A stretch of 64,000 nucleotides of DNA, from assembly GCF_900114205.1 (NCBI RefSeq), contig NZ_FOSH01000004.1, forward strand, positions 62,001 to 126,000. Reading direction: 5' to 3'. Position 1 is the first letter of the stretch. Every line of letters begins with the position of its first letter. Source of the stretch: Methylophaga sulfidovorans (GTDB lineage Bacteria > Pseudomonadota > Gammaproteobacteria > Nitrosococcales > Methylophagaceae). The translations under genes and the position numbers were made by a program. A model generated the notes under the pieces. The model saw only the letters and a list, made by a program, of their open reading frames with translations. It was not told the DNA's origin and ran no database searches. Positions 15,436-24,726 of the stretch are shown here, piece after piece.

Positions 15436-16539
15436 TCAGGAACCCGTCCGAACATAACGGCTGCCGGGCAATGACTCAACCTCGCCCTCTAGCTCAAGTA
15501 ATAACAGCATGGATGAAACAGCATCAGCCGTCAATCCAGTATTTTCTATCAGGCTATCTATAGCAACCGGGTCAAATCCAAGATGGTTAAGCAACACTTG
15601 GTAGTCACCGTCTTTTTCATGTGTGGATTCTGTTTTGTCTTTAGTGTCTTCATATTGAGTCTTGATCCCCGCCAGCGCACCCAACTCTTCAATAATATCC
15701 TGTGCCGTCTCTACCAGTTTTGCCCCATCCCGGATTAACTGATGGCAGCCTCTCGATAAAGGATTATGAATCGATCCTGGAATAGCAAAGACCTCTCGTG
15801 ATTGTTCCATTGCCATTCTGGCAGTGATCAAAGAACCACTTTTTAATGCGGCCTCAACAACCAGAGTTCCTAGCGATAATCCACTGATGATTCGGTTGCG
15901 CCTCGGGAATAACTCCGGTCGTGGTGAAGTACCTAACGGAAATTCTGACACCATCGCACCGTTTTCCACGATATCGTAGGCTAATTGACGATGCTGGGCA
16001 GGATAAACACGATCTAGACCAGTAGCAACAACCGCTATCGTTTTCCCCTTACTCAACGCTCCCTTATGTGCTGCAGCGTCGATACCCATGGCAAGCCCAC
16101 TCGTCACTACCAAACCACCATCAGCCAGATAATGAGCAAAATCATATGCCGTGTTCCTGCCTGATGGAGATGGATTTCGGCTACCCACAATCGCAAGTTG
16201 CCATTCGTTTAATAATGAAACGTCACCTTGCACATACAATAAGCAAGGGGGATCGGTAATTTCTTTGAGTAAACTCGGATAGCGTTCATCTTCAATGGTC
16301 AGGATGTAACGGTTATCCTGTTCCAACCAGAGCAAATCTTGTTCAACTTGTTGCCAATCGGGATGGCGTAATTTCTCTACCAGTTCATCATTCAAGCCAG
16401 TTATTTGGCCGGGGTTATTTAAGATGTATTGCGGATTGCCATACTGTTGCAACAGCTTTTGATATGTTATCGGGCCAATCCCTGGCACTCGCTGTAAAGC
16501 AATCCAACAAGCTAATGCACTATGCTTGTTAGCTATCAT
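15436..16539 (-). CDS. dprA: DNA processing protein DprA
   Basis: A 367-residue protein that loads RecA on incoming single-stranded DNA during transformation. Domains in order: an N-terminal helix-hairpin-helix/SAM-like region (VPGIGPITYQKLL), a central Rossmann-like domain with GSRNPSPSGR and TSGLAMGIDAAAHKGAL, and a C-terminal winged helix (about 300-367). Length matches the family. It is arranged with smg and topA downstream, and the LysM protein lies upstream with an 18-base gap. Confidence 0.95.
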   Translation of the reverse strand: MIANKHSALACWIALQRVPGIGPITYQKLLQQYGNPQYILNNPGQITGLNDELVEKLRHPDWQQVEQDLLWLEQDNRYILTIEDERYPSLLKEITDPPCLLYVQGDVSLLNEWQLAIVGSRNPSPSGRNTAYDFAHYLADGGLVVTSGLAMGIDAAAHKGALSKGKTIAVVATGLDRVYPAQHRQLAYDIVENGAMVSEFPLGTSPRPELFPRRNRIISGLSLGTLVVEAALKSGSLITARMAMEQSREVFAIPGSIHNPLSRGCHQLIRDGAKLVETAQDIIEELGALAGIKTQYEDTKDKTESTHEKDGDYQVLLNHLGFDPVAIDSLIENTGLTADAVSSMLLLLELEGEVESLPGSRYVRTGS

Positions 16540-16557
16540 TCCGCTAAATAATTCCTT

Positions 16558-17589
16558 TTATTGGGCACTTTTCACTTTATCAAACACATGGATAGCACGA
16601 GTGGCTTTCATGACGATGGCATAACTGACTTTGTCATATAATTTGAACACCATGGCTTCACCAGCATGTTCGTCAGGTAATGTCACTGTATCCTTACGAT
16701 CAGTCGAAACAGAGTCTTTTATCGTTTCACCGGCTTGATAGACTGATAAAACATTTCCTGTTTCCAAGCCGTCTCGTTTGCCTAAACTTAGAACGATGAT
16801 CTGATATTGCCCTATCTGAGAAACACCATCAAAAACAGAAATGATACGTCCAGCTATAGGTTTATCAGGTGCGCGGGGAATAAAATTAAGATCAAAATCT
16901 TCATCTTCTACTTCTAATAAGCGATCACCGATTTGAATCTCTCTATTGGTGTAACTCAAGCTGACTTTGGCCGGATCCTCACGAGTCATTCTTTCAGCGT
17001 CACCTAAATAGATTGCTTCGTAGCCTAACACTTCACCAGTGTCAGGGTCTTTATATGCTTTGCCACCCTCGAAGATACTATATGTATCGCTATCCGAATC
17101 CGCGATGCCCCTAACATAAACATAATCACCCGCTCCTGAAATAAGACGTTCATCGGCACTGGCAACAACATAAGGTGCATCATTGAGTACTTCATCACCA
17201 ACCACACGTGGTTTGGATAAGAATGGGCCAATAGCCGATAACGGAATCGTTAGGATGGGTTTATCTAAAATGGTTTCCCGGACTTCAGGCGATAGCTTCA
17301 CACTACGTTTGCCACGATTAACCTCAATGACCGGTTTGCCATCACGATAACTAAGAGATAATTCATCACCAGGATAGATCAGGTGGGGGTTTTCAATTTG
17401 CGGGTTAACATACCAAATATCAGGCCAATGCCACGGATATTTTAAGAACATGCCCGAAATATCCCATAGCGTATCGCCTTTTTTAACCGTATATCGCTGT
17501 GGATGGTCTGGATTAAGCTCCACTTCCTTGGCCAGCAGAGGGGTACTCAGCAGAACAAAAATCAAACTAATCGCTATACGCTTTATCAT
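16558..17589 (-). CDS. LysM peptidoglycan-binding domain protein
   Basis: A 343-residue secreted protein with an N-terminal signal peptide (ISLIFVLLSTPLLA-K). One LysM domain follows directly (YTVKKGDTLWDISG through NPHLIYPGDEL), then a long beta-rich region of unknown function. LysM binds the glycan of peptidoglycan, so it is a periplasmic cell-wall protein. Its position just upstream of dprA-smg-topA and divergent from def is a recurrent gammaproteobacterial arrangement. No catalytic domain is visible. Confidence 0.88.
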   Translation of the reverse strand: MIKRIAISLIFVLLSTPLLAKEVELNPDHPQRYTVKKGDTLWDISGMFLKYPWHWPDIWYVNPQIENPHLIYPGDELSLSYRDGKPVIEVNRGKRSVKLSPEVRETILDKPILTIPLSAIGPFLSKPRVVGDEVLNDAPYVVASADERLISGAGDYVYVRGIADSDSDTYSIFEGGKAYKDPDTGEVLGYEAIYLGDAERMTREDPAKVSLSYTNREIQIGDRLLEVEDEDFDLNFIPRAPDKPIAGRIISVFDGVSQIGQYQIIVLSLGKRDGLETGNVLSVYQAGETIKDSVSTDRKDTVTLPDEHAGEAMVFKLYDKVSYAIVMKATRAIHVFDKVKSAQ

Positions 17590-17988
17590 CGAACCATCCT
17601 CATGGACGTTAACCTCGCCCCAATCCTGTAACGGGCAACTTTAAATAGTGTGTTATATGCGGTATGACTAATCAAGTATTGCTACCAGCGTCAAACTTAA
17701 TCATTTTTAGACAACAAGTAAACTCTGGCAAGTAATTCTCAGATTCATCGCTGAACTACTTATTAACTCTGAGTGTCGCATTCAGCATAAGAATACCGGG
17801 AAAGAACTCAAAAAAATGTTAACAGCCTCGGTTTATAGCGCTATTAGCGGTACATGTAACGTTATGTTTCAACATCAACTAAGGACTTAATTGGGACCGC
17901 ACAATGTCCATTATATTTTCAATAAGGCGCTGGCAGACTACAATATAAGGTTTGTACAAGCAGTAAATCATCCTAACAGGTATTACTC
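17590..17988. other. Divergent intergenic region between the LysM gene and def
   Basis: About 400 bases without a supported gene; the short frames here lack ribosome sites and family features. It must hold the promoters of the LysM-dprA-smg unit (minus) and the def-fmt-rsmB unit (plus). Only one candidate, that for def, stands out. I see no repeat or RNA gene. Confidence 0.6.
17916..17944 (+). promoter_or_regulatory. Candidate sigma-70-type promoter for def-fmt-rsmB
   Basis: TTTTCA at 17916-17921, a 17-base spacer and TACAAT at 17939-17944. The start would fall near 17951, about 38 bases before the def ATG. The -35 match is only four of six. Confidence 0.4.
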
Positions 17989-18492
17989 ATGGCCATTTTA
18001 AATATTCTCCACTTCCCCGATCCCCGGCTGCGTAAAAAAGCTGAGCCCATCAAGGAAGTGACTGATGACATCCGTCAACTTGCCGACGACATGCTCGAAA
18101 CGATGTATGATGCGCCAGGAATAGGCCTTGCCGCCAATCAAGTGAATGTACAAAAACGCCTGATCGTTATTGATATTTCTGAAGACAAATCAGATCCTCT
18201 CATCCTTATAAATCCGGAAATACTGGATAAACAAGGTGAGCGTGAATATGAAGAAGGTTGTTTATCGGTGCCAGAGGCTTATGAAACCGTTGTGCGTGCT
18301 GACACGGTAAAAATAAAAGCCGTCAATCGTGATGGCGAACCGTTTGAGTTTGCTGCCGAAGGTCTTCTGGCGACCTGTGTTCAACACGAAATCGATCACC
18401 TCGATGGTAAATTATTTGTTGATTATCTGAGTAACCTAAAACGCGAACGCATAAAAAAACGCTTAGAAAAACACCAAAAACAAAAACTATAA
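17989..18492 (+). CDS. def: Peptide deformylase
   Basis: A 167-residue metalloenzyme that removes the formyl group from nascent proteins. All three active-site motifs are present: [17 protein letters not shown] and the metal site HEIDH in QHEIDHLDG. Length is typical. fmt, which adds the same formyl group to Met-tRNA, follows nine bases downstream. This def-fmt-rsmB order is standard. Confidence 0.97.
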   Translation: MAILNILHFPDPRLRKKAEPIKEVTDDIRQLADDMLETMYDAPGIGLAANQVNVQKRLIVIDISEDKSDPLILINPEILDKQGEREYEEGCLSVPEAYETVVRADTVKIKAVNRDGEPFEFAAEGLLATCVQHEIDHLDGKLFVDYLSNLKRERIKKRLEKHQKQKL

Positions 18493-18501
18493 GGATCTTG
18501 G

Positions 18502-19431
18502 ATGCGCATTATTTTCGCCGGTACCCCGGCTTTCGCCGCAGAAACATTGAAAGCTTTAATCAATACCGAGCATGAAATTTGCGCTGTTTATACTCAGCCT
18601 GATCGCCCCGCAGGTCGTGGCCGTAAATTAACAGCCAGTCCTGTAAAACAGCTCGCGCAGGATCATAATATTCCCGTAGAGCAGCCCATTAACTTTAAAT
18701 CTGATGATGCAATACAAACCTTAGCCGCCTACCAAGCTGACCTGATGATTGTTGTTGCTTATGGCTTATTGTTACCTCAAGTCGTTTTAGACACACCCAA
18801 GCTTGGCTGCATCAATGTGCATGCATCTTTACTGCCCAGATGGCGTGGAGCAGCGCCTATTCAGCGAGCTATCTTGGCAGGTGACAAAGAATCGGGTGTC
18901 TGTATCATGCAAATGGAAGCAGGTCTTGATACCGGCCCGGTTCTGACTGAGGCACGTTGCCCAATCACTGAAGAAGATACTGCTCAGGTACTCCATGATC
19001 GCCTCGCGATATTAGGCGCCACAACCTTAGTTGAAACACTAAAGGATATTGAGCAGCGACAACACAATGCCAAACCACAAAATGATGCGTTGAGCACTTA
19101 TGCCAGCAAATTAGAGAAAAAAGAAGCTGATATTAACTGGCAAAATTCCGCTCAGGATATTCTTCGTAAGATTAATGCCTTTAACCCGTGGCCTGTAGCG
19201 CAAACAATCTGGCACGACGCCATTTTTCGCATATGGCAAGCACAGCTAGTGGAAGAAGAGACACAAAAAGCAGCGGGGGAAATTATTAACGTCAGCAAAG
19301 CCGGGATTGATGTTGCTACCAGCAACGGCGTGTTACGCATTACTGAGCTACAACTGCCAGGTAAACGGGCTATGTCTGTGCAGGATTTCCTGAATGCAAA
19401 CACCATGACAGTTGGCGATCATTTTGGCTAA
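18502..19431 (+). CDS. fmt: Methionyl-tRNA formyltransferase
   Basis: A 309-residue enzyme that transfers a formyl group from 10-formyl-THF to Met-tRNA(fMet). The N-terminal formyltransferase domain shows FAGTPAFAA, the active-site region NVHASLLPRWRGAAPIQ and the downstream catalytic Asp segment (GLDTGPVL). A C-terminal OB-like domain follows from about residue 205. It sits between def and rsmB and overlaps the rsmB frame by about 20 bases. Confidence 0.97.
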   Translation: MRIIFAGTPAFAAETLKALINTEHEICAVYTQPDRPAGRGRKLTASPVKQLAQDHNIPVEQPINFKSDDAIQTLAAYQADLMIVVAYGLLLPQVVLDTPKLGCINVHASLLPRWRGAAPIQRAILAGDKESGVCIMQMEAGLDTGPVLTEARCPITEEDTAQVLHDRLAILGATTLVETLKDIEQRQHNAKPQNDALSTYASKLEKKEADINWQNSAQDILRKINAFNPWPVAQTIWHDAIFRIWQAQLVEEETQKAAGEIINVSKAGIDVATSNGVLRITELQLPGKRAMSVQDFLNANTMTVGDHFG

Positions 19432-20737
19432 ACCTAACCTTATAAAAGGTGCTCGAACTAATGCTGCACTCATTTTAAATGAAGTGGTTGTACAGCAACG
19501 CTCCCTCAATACCGCTTTAGCTCACTATCTGCCTCAGGTCGATGAAAAAGATCGTGGCTTCTGCCAACAGCTCTGCTACAGCAGTTTGCGTTATTACCCC
19601 ACTCTGCAATTTATCGTCCACCAGCTAATAAAAAAACCTTTTAAAGCTAAAGACAAAGATATTGAGCAACTCTTAATTCTCGGCATTTTACAATTACGTT
19701 TTTTAAATACACCGGATCATGCAGCTATTTCTGAAACCGTGGATGCCAGTAAAAAACTTAAAAAAGTCTGGGCTGGTGGTTTATTAAATGCCTGCCTGAG
19801 AAACTACTTAAGACAACAAGAACAAATCAATCAGAAGCTGTTAGCAAATGAACCCGCTAATTACGCTCATCCAAGCTGGCTACTCAATTTATACCAGCAT
19901 GACTGGCCAGAAAACTGGCAACGCATTACCGAAGCTAACAATAAACAGCCCCCGATGATGCTTCGCGTTAATCAGCAAAAAGTTTCACGTGAAGCATATT
20001 TACAGCAGCTGGAGTCGCAGCAAATTGCTGCCTCAATCATCGAAGCCACTGAATATGGCATCTTGCTGGATCAACCTTGTGATGTATTCAAACTACCGGG
20101 ATTTGAGCAGGGATTAGTCTCTGTACAAGATGGTTCTGCCCAGCTAGCCACATCTATTTTGAATATAAAACTAGGACAGCGCGTGTTAGATGCCTGTGCT
20201 GCGCCCGGCGGTAAAACCTGCCACATTCTTGAAACCTCACCCGACAATGATGTTACAGCCATTGATATCTCAGCTGATCGCTTACTTCAGATTCAACAAA
20301 ATACCGATCGGCTTGGTTTACATGCCAGATTAGTTGCCGCCGATGCAGCAGAAACCAACAATTGGTGGGACGGGCAAACATTTGACCGTATTCTCATCGA
20401 TGCCCCATGTACGGGTAGTGGTGTCATTCGCCGCCATCCGGACATAAAACTGCTACGCCATCCAGAAGATATTGATACCTTAGCCAGTAAACAACAGGCT
20501 TTATTAGATAATTTGTGGCCTCTACTGAAAGCGGATGGCTTAATGGTTTACACTACCTGCTCTGCCTTTAAAAAAGAAAATGAGCAGCAAATTGAAGCGT
20601 TTCTACAACGACATCCGGATGCCGAAGAAGTCAAACTCTCCTCAGCACCAGCAACACCAAGGCCTTTCGGCTACCAGAGATTACCTGGTGATGATGTTAT
20701 GGACGGTTTTTATTATGCCTGCCTCCGCCGTAAGTAA
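19412..20737 (+). CDS. rsmB: 16S rRNA (cytosine-967 C5)-methyltransferase RsmB
   Basis: A 441-residue RNA methyltransferase. The N-terminal NusB-like domain (about 1-140) is followed by a SAM-dependent domain with DACAAPGGKT, and the two cysteines of the mechanism lie in DAPCTGSG and YTTCSAF. The frame opens with TTG codons at 19412 and 19424 inside the fmt end, with no ATG available, so the exact start is uncertain and translation is probably coupled to fmt. Confidence 0.95.
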   Translation: MAIILAKPNLIKGARTNAALILNEVVVQQRSLNTALAHYLPQVDEKDRGFCQQLCYSSLRYYPTLQFIVHQLIKKPFKAKDKDIEQLLILGILQLRFLNTPDHAAISETVDASKKLKKVWAGGLLNACLRNYLRQQEQINQKLLANEPANYAHPSWLLNLYQHDWPENWQRITEANNKQPPMMLRVNQQKVSREAYLQQLESQQIAASIIEATEYGILLDQPCDVFKLPGFEQGLVSVQDGSAQLATSILNIKLGQRVLDACAAPGGKTCHILETSPDNDVTAIDISADRLLQIQQNTDRLGLHARLVAADAAETNNWWDGQTFDRILIDAPCTGSGVIRRHPDIKLLRHPEDIDTLASKQQALLDNLWPLLKADGLMVYTTCSAFKKENEQQIEAFLQRHPDAEEVKLSSAPATPRPFGYQRLPGDDVMDGFYYACLRRK

Positions 20738-21290
20738 GCGTCTATTCCTGTCTCTTTTCTTATGGTTGTTTATTCAAACATCAGCCTCCGCCACTGTTTT
20801 TAGTGTTAATAATCCCGTTGTTCATCCCATTGGTAATGCCTATGTGCTGACAGCTAAAATTAACTACCCTTTAACACCAAGAGTCATTGAAGCCCTGCAA
20901 AATGGCGTGCCCATTACCTTTTTCCAAGAGTTTCGGCTGATTGATGCTCTGCCAATATTGGGAAGTTTCTGGCAGTGGGAAACAACGTTATGGGAAAGTA
21001 CCCTGACCTATGAGCTGCGCTACCACGCTTTATCAGAACAATATATTGTGGAGTCGCTCGATACTCATGAACAACAAAACTTTCCCAGTTTGAGTGGCGC
21101 TCTAAAAGCCCTGGGCGATATTGATGCACTCTCTCTGCCACCAGAATATACCCAGGATATGAAAAATCTCATTCTGGAAATTCGCAGTGGCTTGGATCTC
21201 AATGCCTTGCCAACCCCGATGCGTCCAGGGGCATTAATCTCTGACAAATGGCAACTCACCAGCCCATGGGTTCAAGCAGTATGGCTATAA
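20715..21290 (+). CDS. DUF4390 domain protein
   Basis: A 191-residue secreted or anchored protein of the DUF4390 family, of unknown function. The start at 20715 overlaps the rsmB end and yields a signal peptide (RLFLSLFLWLFIQTSASA). In-frame ATGs upstream lie deep inside rsmB and are less likely. The mature part is beta-rich with Trp-containing segments. DUF4390 genes commonly sit between rsmB and ntrY, as here, suggesting a link to the NtrYX sensor, though this is context only. Confidence 0.82.
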   Translation: MPASAVSKRLFLSLFLWLFIQTSASATVFSVNNPVVHPIGNAYVLTAKINYPLTPRVIEALQNGVPITFFQEFRLIDALPILGSFWQWETTLWESTLTYELRYHALSEQYIVESLDTHEQQNFPSLSGALKALGDIDALSLPPEYTQDMKNLILEIRSGLDLNALPTPMRPGALISDKWQLTSPWVQAVWL

Positions 21291-23446
21291 GCCTTATCAA
21301 GCGACTAAGCACAGGAACGGCTCCTTACTTCTCACTCGCATTTTTATTGCTTGTTCTCGCTTACTTACTGAGTGCCGCTACCCAGGACAGTTCGCGACTG
21401 AATGATCTCTTTATCGTTATCTTTGGTATTGGTGTTGCCTGTTTATTATTACTAGTGGGAATACTGGCCCGTAGTATCTATCGTTTGTATCGCGACTTTA
21501 AAAAACATGAAGCGGGGTCACGGCTCACCGTCAGACTTGTCAGTCTGTTTGTTTTATTAATTTTAGTTGCCACATCCATCGTTTACGGTTTCTCGATTCA
21601 CTTCCTGCATCGCGGTATTAATAGCTGGTTTGACGTGAAAGTAGAGCAAGCGCTGAATGATTCACTTGAGTTAAGCCGCACCGCCTTTGGCATTAGAATG
21701 CGTACCCTACTGCGTCAGACCAGAATGATGGCAGGTGTTTTAAGTGAATTACCCGATAGCGAGCTATCACATAGTCTGCGGGATCTCACGCAATTGAGTG
21801 GCGCACTGGAACTCAGTATCTGGGCAAGAGATGGACAGCCCATTGCATCGAGTATTGAAAGCCCGACAATTATGGTGCCTAACAGGCCTAACGACACCAT
21901 CATGCATCAACTGCTTCAGGGTGAAGATTATATCGGCATGGATCCCTCGGAAGATGACAAACTCCAACTGCGAGCGGCAGTCAGAATTCCGCAAAAGTCG
22001 GTATTAGCGGAAGAACGCATCCTCAATGTCCTGTTTCCAGTCAATGATCATTTAAGTGAGCTGGGTAAAACTGTGCAGGATGCTTACACAGATTACAAAG
22101 AATTAAGTTATCTTAGAAAGCCCTTAATTACAGTGTTTACACTGACCTTAAGCCTGATTGTATTTTTAACGATTCTGGTTTCCATCTGGTTTGCTATCTG
22201 GATATCGCGACGTATTGTCGAACCACTGCAAGAACTGGCTCAAGGCACGCAAGCAGTGGCTTCTGGTAACTATAATATGCAGCTGACAGCTTCAGGTCAT
22301 GATGAAATTGGTTTTCTGGTACGTTCATTTAATCAGATGACACAAAGGTTGACGCATGCGCGTAATGCCTCACAGCGAAGCCATCGACTATTAGAACAAC
22401 AAACCAGTTATCTCACCACTGTACTGGGCAGTTTATCCAGTGGTGTGGTTACCGTGGATAAGCGCCTTTATCTGCACACAGCGAATAATGCCAGCAGCAA
22501 AATTCTTGGTGTAAAACTACAGCAACGTCTGGAAAGCCCTTTATCCAAGCTGGCTGAAATTAACAAAAATATGAAAACGTTCTGTGAAATGATTGAACGT
22601 TGTGCCGTCAAAGGTATTGCTTGGGAACAGCAGGTAGAACTTCAAAAACAAAACGGCAACCAGACCTTAATTTGCCATGGTACGGAATTACCTAATAACA
22701 GTGGCTGGGTTATCGTCTTTGAAGACATAACAACACTGTTACAAGCCCAGCGAAACGCTGCCTGGGGGGAAGTAGCTCGTCGTCTGGCGCATGAAATAAA
22801 AAATCCTCTGACACCGATTCAGCTCTCAGCGGAACGACTGCAACGGAAATACGCAGCAATTGTGCCTGATGAGCAGGTCGAAGTGGTGGATAAACTCACC
22901 AACACCATCATTCAGCAAGTTGAAGCGATGAAAGAAATGGTGAATGAATTCTCCGAGTATGCGCGCACGCCGGCATTACAATTACAGTCTTATGATATTG
23001 GTCAGCTGATTCGTGAAGTACTGACCATGTATCAAAGTAATCCGAACCATCAGTTCACGCTGTTAAACAGTCCGGAAAGTGTGGCGGTCAAAATTGATGT
23101 CAATCGTTTCCGCCAAGTTATGCATAATTTACTGAAAAACGCCATCGAAGCCTGTGAAGACGCTCAGCTTCCCGTCGATATCGTTATCAGTTACCATCCA
23201 CTTACTCACCAACAACGTCGTTGGCTTGAAATTTCTGTTCGGGATTATGGTCCTGGCATCCCCTTTTCTATCATTGATAAATTATTCGAACCCTATGCCA
23301 CGACTAAACATAAAGGCACGGGGCTGGGATTAGCCATCGTTAAAAAAATGATCGAAGAACATGGTGGTGATGTCTGGGCTGAAAATCTGGATCCAGAGGG
23401 AACGAGTATAATTATAAGATTACCATTGGAGGAGTCTCCGTCGTGA
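21281..23446 (+). CDS. ntrY: NtrY-type sensor histidine kinase
   Basis: A membrane histidine kinase of about 721 residues. Hydrophobic helices lie near the N-terminus (YFSLAFLLLVLAYLL and two more), then a periplasmic sensor region, a further membrane helix, a HAMP domain (RRIVEPLQELAQGTQAVASGN), a PAS-like segment, the phospho-acceptor H-box RRLAHEIKNPLTP, and an ATPase domain with NLLKNAIEA, GPGIP and GTGLGLAI. The start is uncertain: 21281 overlaps the previous stop by ten bases, and 21248 and 21266 are also possible. It overlaps the regulator gene by four bases. The signal it senses is unknown; NtrY in other bacteria responds to nitrogen or redox state. Confidence 0.9.
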   Translation: MAISLIKRLSTGTAPYFSLAFLLLVLAYLLSAATQDSSRLNDLFIVIFGIGVACLLLLVGILARSIYRLYRDFKKHEAGSRLTVRLVSLFVLLILVATSIVYGFSIHFLHRGINSWFDVKVEQALNDSLELSRTAFGIRMRTLLRQTRMMAGVLSELPDSELSHSLRDLTQLSGALELSIWARDGQPIASSIESPTIMVPNRPNDTIMHQLLQGEDYIGMDPSEDDKLQLRAAVRIPQKSVLAEERILNVLFPVNDHLSELGKTVQDAYTDYKELSYLRKPLITVFTLTLSLIVFLTILVSIWFAIWISRRIVEPLQELAQGTQAVASGNYNMQLTASGHDEIGFLVRSFNQMTQRLTHARNASQRSHRLLEQQTSYLTTVLGSLSSGVVTVDKRLYLHTANNASSKILGVKLQQRLESPLSKLAEINKNMKTFCEMIERCAVKGIAWEQQVELQKQNGNQTLICHGTELPNNSGWVIVFEDITTLLQAQRNAAWGEVARRLAHEIKNPLTPIQLSAERLQRKYAAIVPDEQVEVVDKLTNTIIQQVEAMKEMVNEFSEYARTPALQLQSYDIGQLIREVLTMYQSNPNHQFTLLNSPESVAVKIDVNRFRQVMHNLLKNAIEACEDAQLPVDIVISYHPLTHQQRRWLEISVRDYGPGIPFSIIDKLFEPYATTKHKGTGLGLAIVKKMIEEHGGDVWAENLDPEGTSIIIRLPLEESPS

Positions 23447-24717
23447 GTAATGACAAACCACTGATTCTTGTTGTTGATGATGAGCCCGATATTCGTGAGC
23501 TGATCAAAGACATTTTGGAAGATGAAAACTATGAAGTCAGAATTGCAGCTGATGGGCAGGAAGCACAACAGATTTTCAACGAACAGCAACCTGATCTTAT
23601 TCTGCTCGATATCTGGATGCCAGATATTGATGGCATCAGCCTGTTAAAAGAATTCAAACAACAAAATAGAAATGTCACTATCGTGATGATGTCGGGACAT
23701 GGCACTATCGAAACCGCCGTAGAAGCGACGCGTCTGGGTGCCAGTGATTTCATTGAAAAACCACTCTCTACTGCCAAACTTCTGCGTGGTGTTGAGCAAG
23801 CCCTCGAAAATAAAGCAAAACAAGCGAACATCCAACGCGAACTAGCCCAGGTCCCGGTTGGCAAAAGCCATCAGATAAAATTATTACGTGAACAAGTTGA
23901 ACGCGTTGCTAAACACGAAATGCCTATTCTGCTGGTGGGTGAGCCTGGTGTCGGTAAACATTGTTTTTCGCATTATTTGCACAGCCTCGGTCAGTTCTCA
24001 GGCGGTAAGTTTATTGAGTTAAGTCCGGAAAGCTTTCCATTAGATAGCCTGAAAATCACCTCCTTAGCTAAAAATAACTGTTTATACATCCATGATTTAG
24101 CCCTGTTGAGCGATGAAGCTCAGGCACTGTTATTACACCTCTTAGAGACTCATAAATTACAGCAGTGTCAGCTAATCTGCGCCACACAGTACTCTTTGCA
24201 AAAAGCCGTTGATAACGGTGACTTTCTGGAAAGCCTTTTATATCAACTCAATAGCATCACTCTGGTAGTACCGCCATTGCGTGATCATATTGAAGATATT
24301 CCAGAACTTGTTCATCACTTTGTTGATGTACAAACCACCCGCTCTGGCCTGCCATATCGTCGCTTCACCGTTGCCGCACAAAACCGCCTTAGAAATCATG
24401 ACTGGTCTGGCAATATTCTTGAATTGAAAAATGTTATTCAACGCTTATTAGTGCTGGGTAATGGTGAAGATATTGATGTCACGAATGTTGATCTTGCGCT
24501 CGCTTCAGAAGCCGAAGCTATCGAAAACGGCGATGAAACCATTAACTTTGAGCTACCCCTGCGTGAAGCCAGAGAACAATTCGAACGTATTTACCTATTA
24601 CGTAAATTACAGGAAACAGACGGCAATGTCGGTAAAGCGGCTAAGCTAGCAGGCATGGAACGAACACATCTTTATCGAAAACTTCGTTCTCTCGGTATTG
24701 ATACCAAACAAATTTAG
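23443..24717 (+). CDS. ntrX: NtrX-type response regulator with degenerate AAA+ domain
   Basis: A 424-residue regulator paired with NtrY. The receiver domain (1-120) is intact, with acidic pocket residues (VDDE), phospho-acceptor Asp56 and Lys106. The central AAA+ domain keeps a P-loop (GEPGVGKH, 166-173) but lacks the GAFTGA loop. About 20 residues are missing between Walker A and B, Walker B reads HD in place of DE (217-218), and the arginine-finger segment is replaced by DFLESLLYQL (260-269). The C-terminal Fis-type helix-turn-helix (NVGKAAKLAGMERTHLYRKL) is intact. It therefore looks like a DNA-binding phospho-switch that does not activate sigma-54. The reading frame is open throughout, so it is not a pseudogene. 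Confidence 0.88.
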   Translation: MSNDKPLILVVDDEPDIRELIKDILEDENYEVRIAADGQEAQQIFNEQQPDLILLDIWMPDIDGISLLKEFKQQNRNVTIVMMSGHGTIETAVEATRLGASDFIEKPLSTAKLLRGVEQALENKAKQANIQRELAQVPVGKSHQIKLLREQVERVAKHEMPILLVGEPGVGKHCFSHYLHSLGQFSGGKFIELSPESFPLDSLKITSLAKNNCLYIHDLALLSDEAQALLLHLLETHKLQQCQLICATQYSLQKAVDNGDFLESLLYQLNSITLVVPPLRDHIEDIPELVHHFVDVQTTRSGLPYRRFTVAAQNRLRNHDWSGNILELKNVIQRLLVLGNGEDIDVTNVDLALASEAEAIENGDETINFELPLREAREQFERIYLLRKLQETDGNVGKAAKLAGMERTHLYRKLRSLGIDTKQI

Positions 24718-24726
24718 GAAGCGACT

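Noticed and set aside
23443-24717. NtrX-type gene as a pseudogene
   Set aside because: The frame is open from a start coupled to ntrY through the C-terminal helix-turn-helix with no stop or frameshift; the degeneration is confined to the AAA+ functional motifs.
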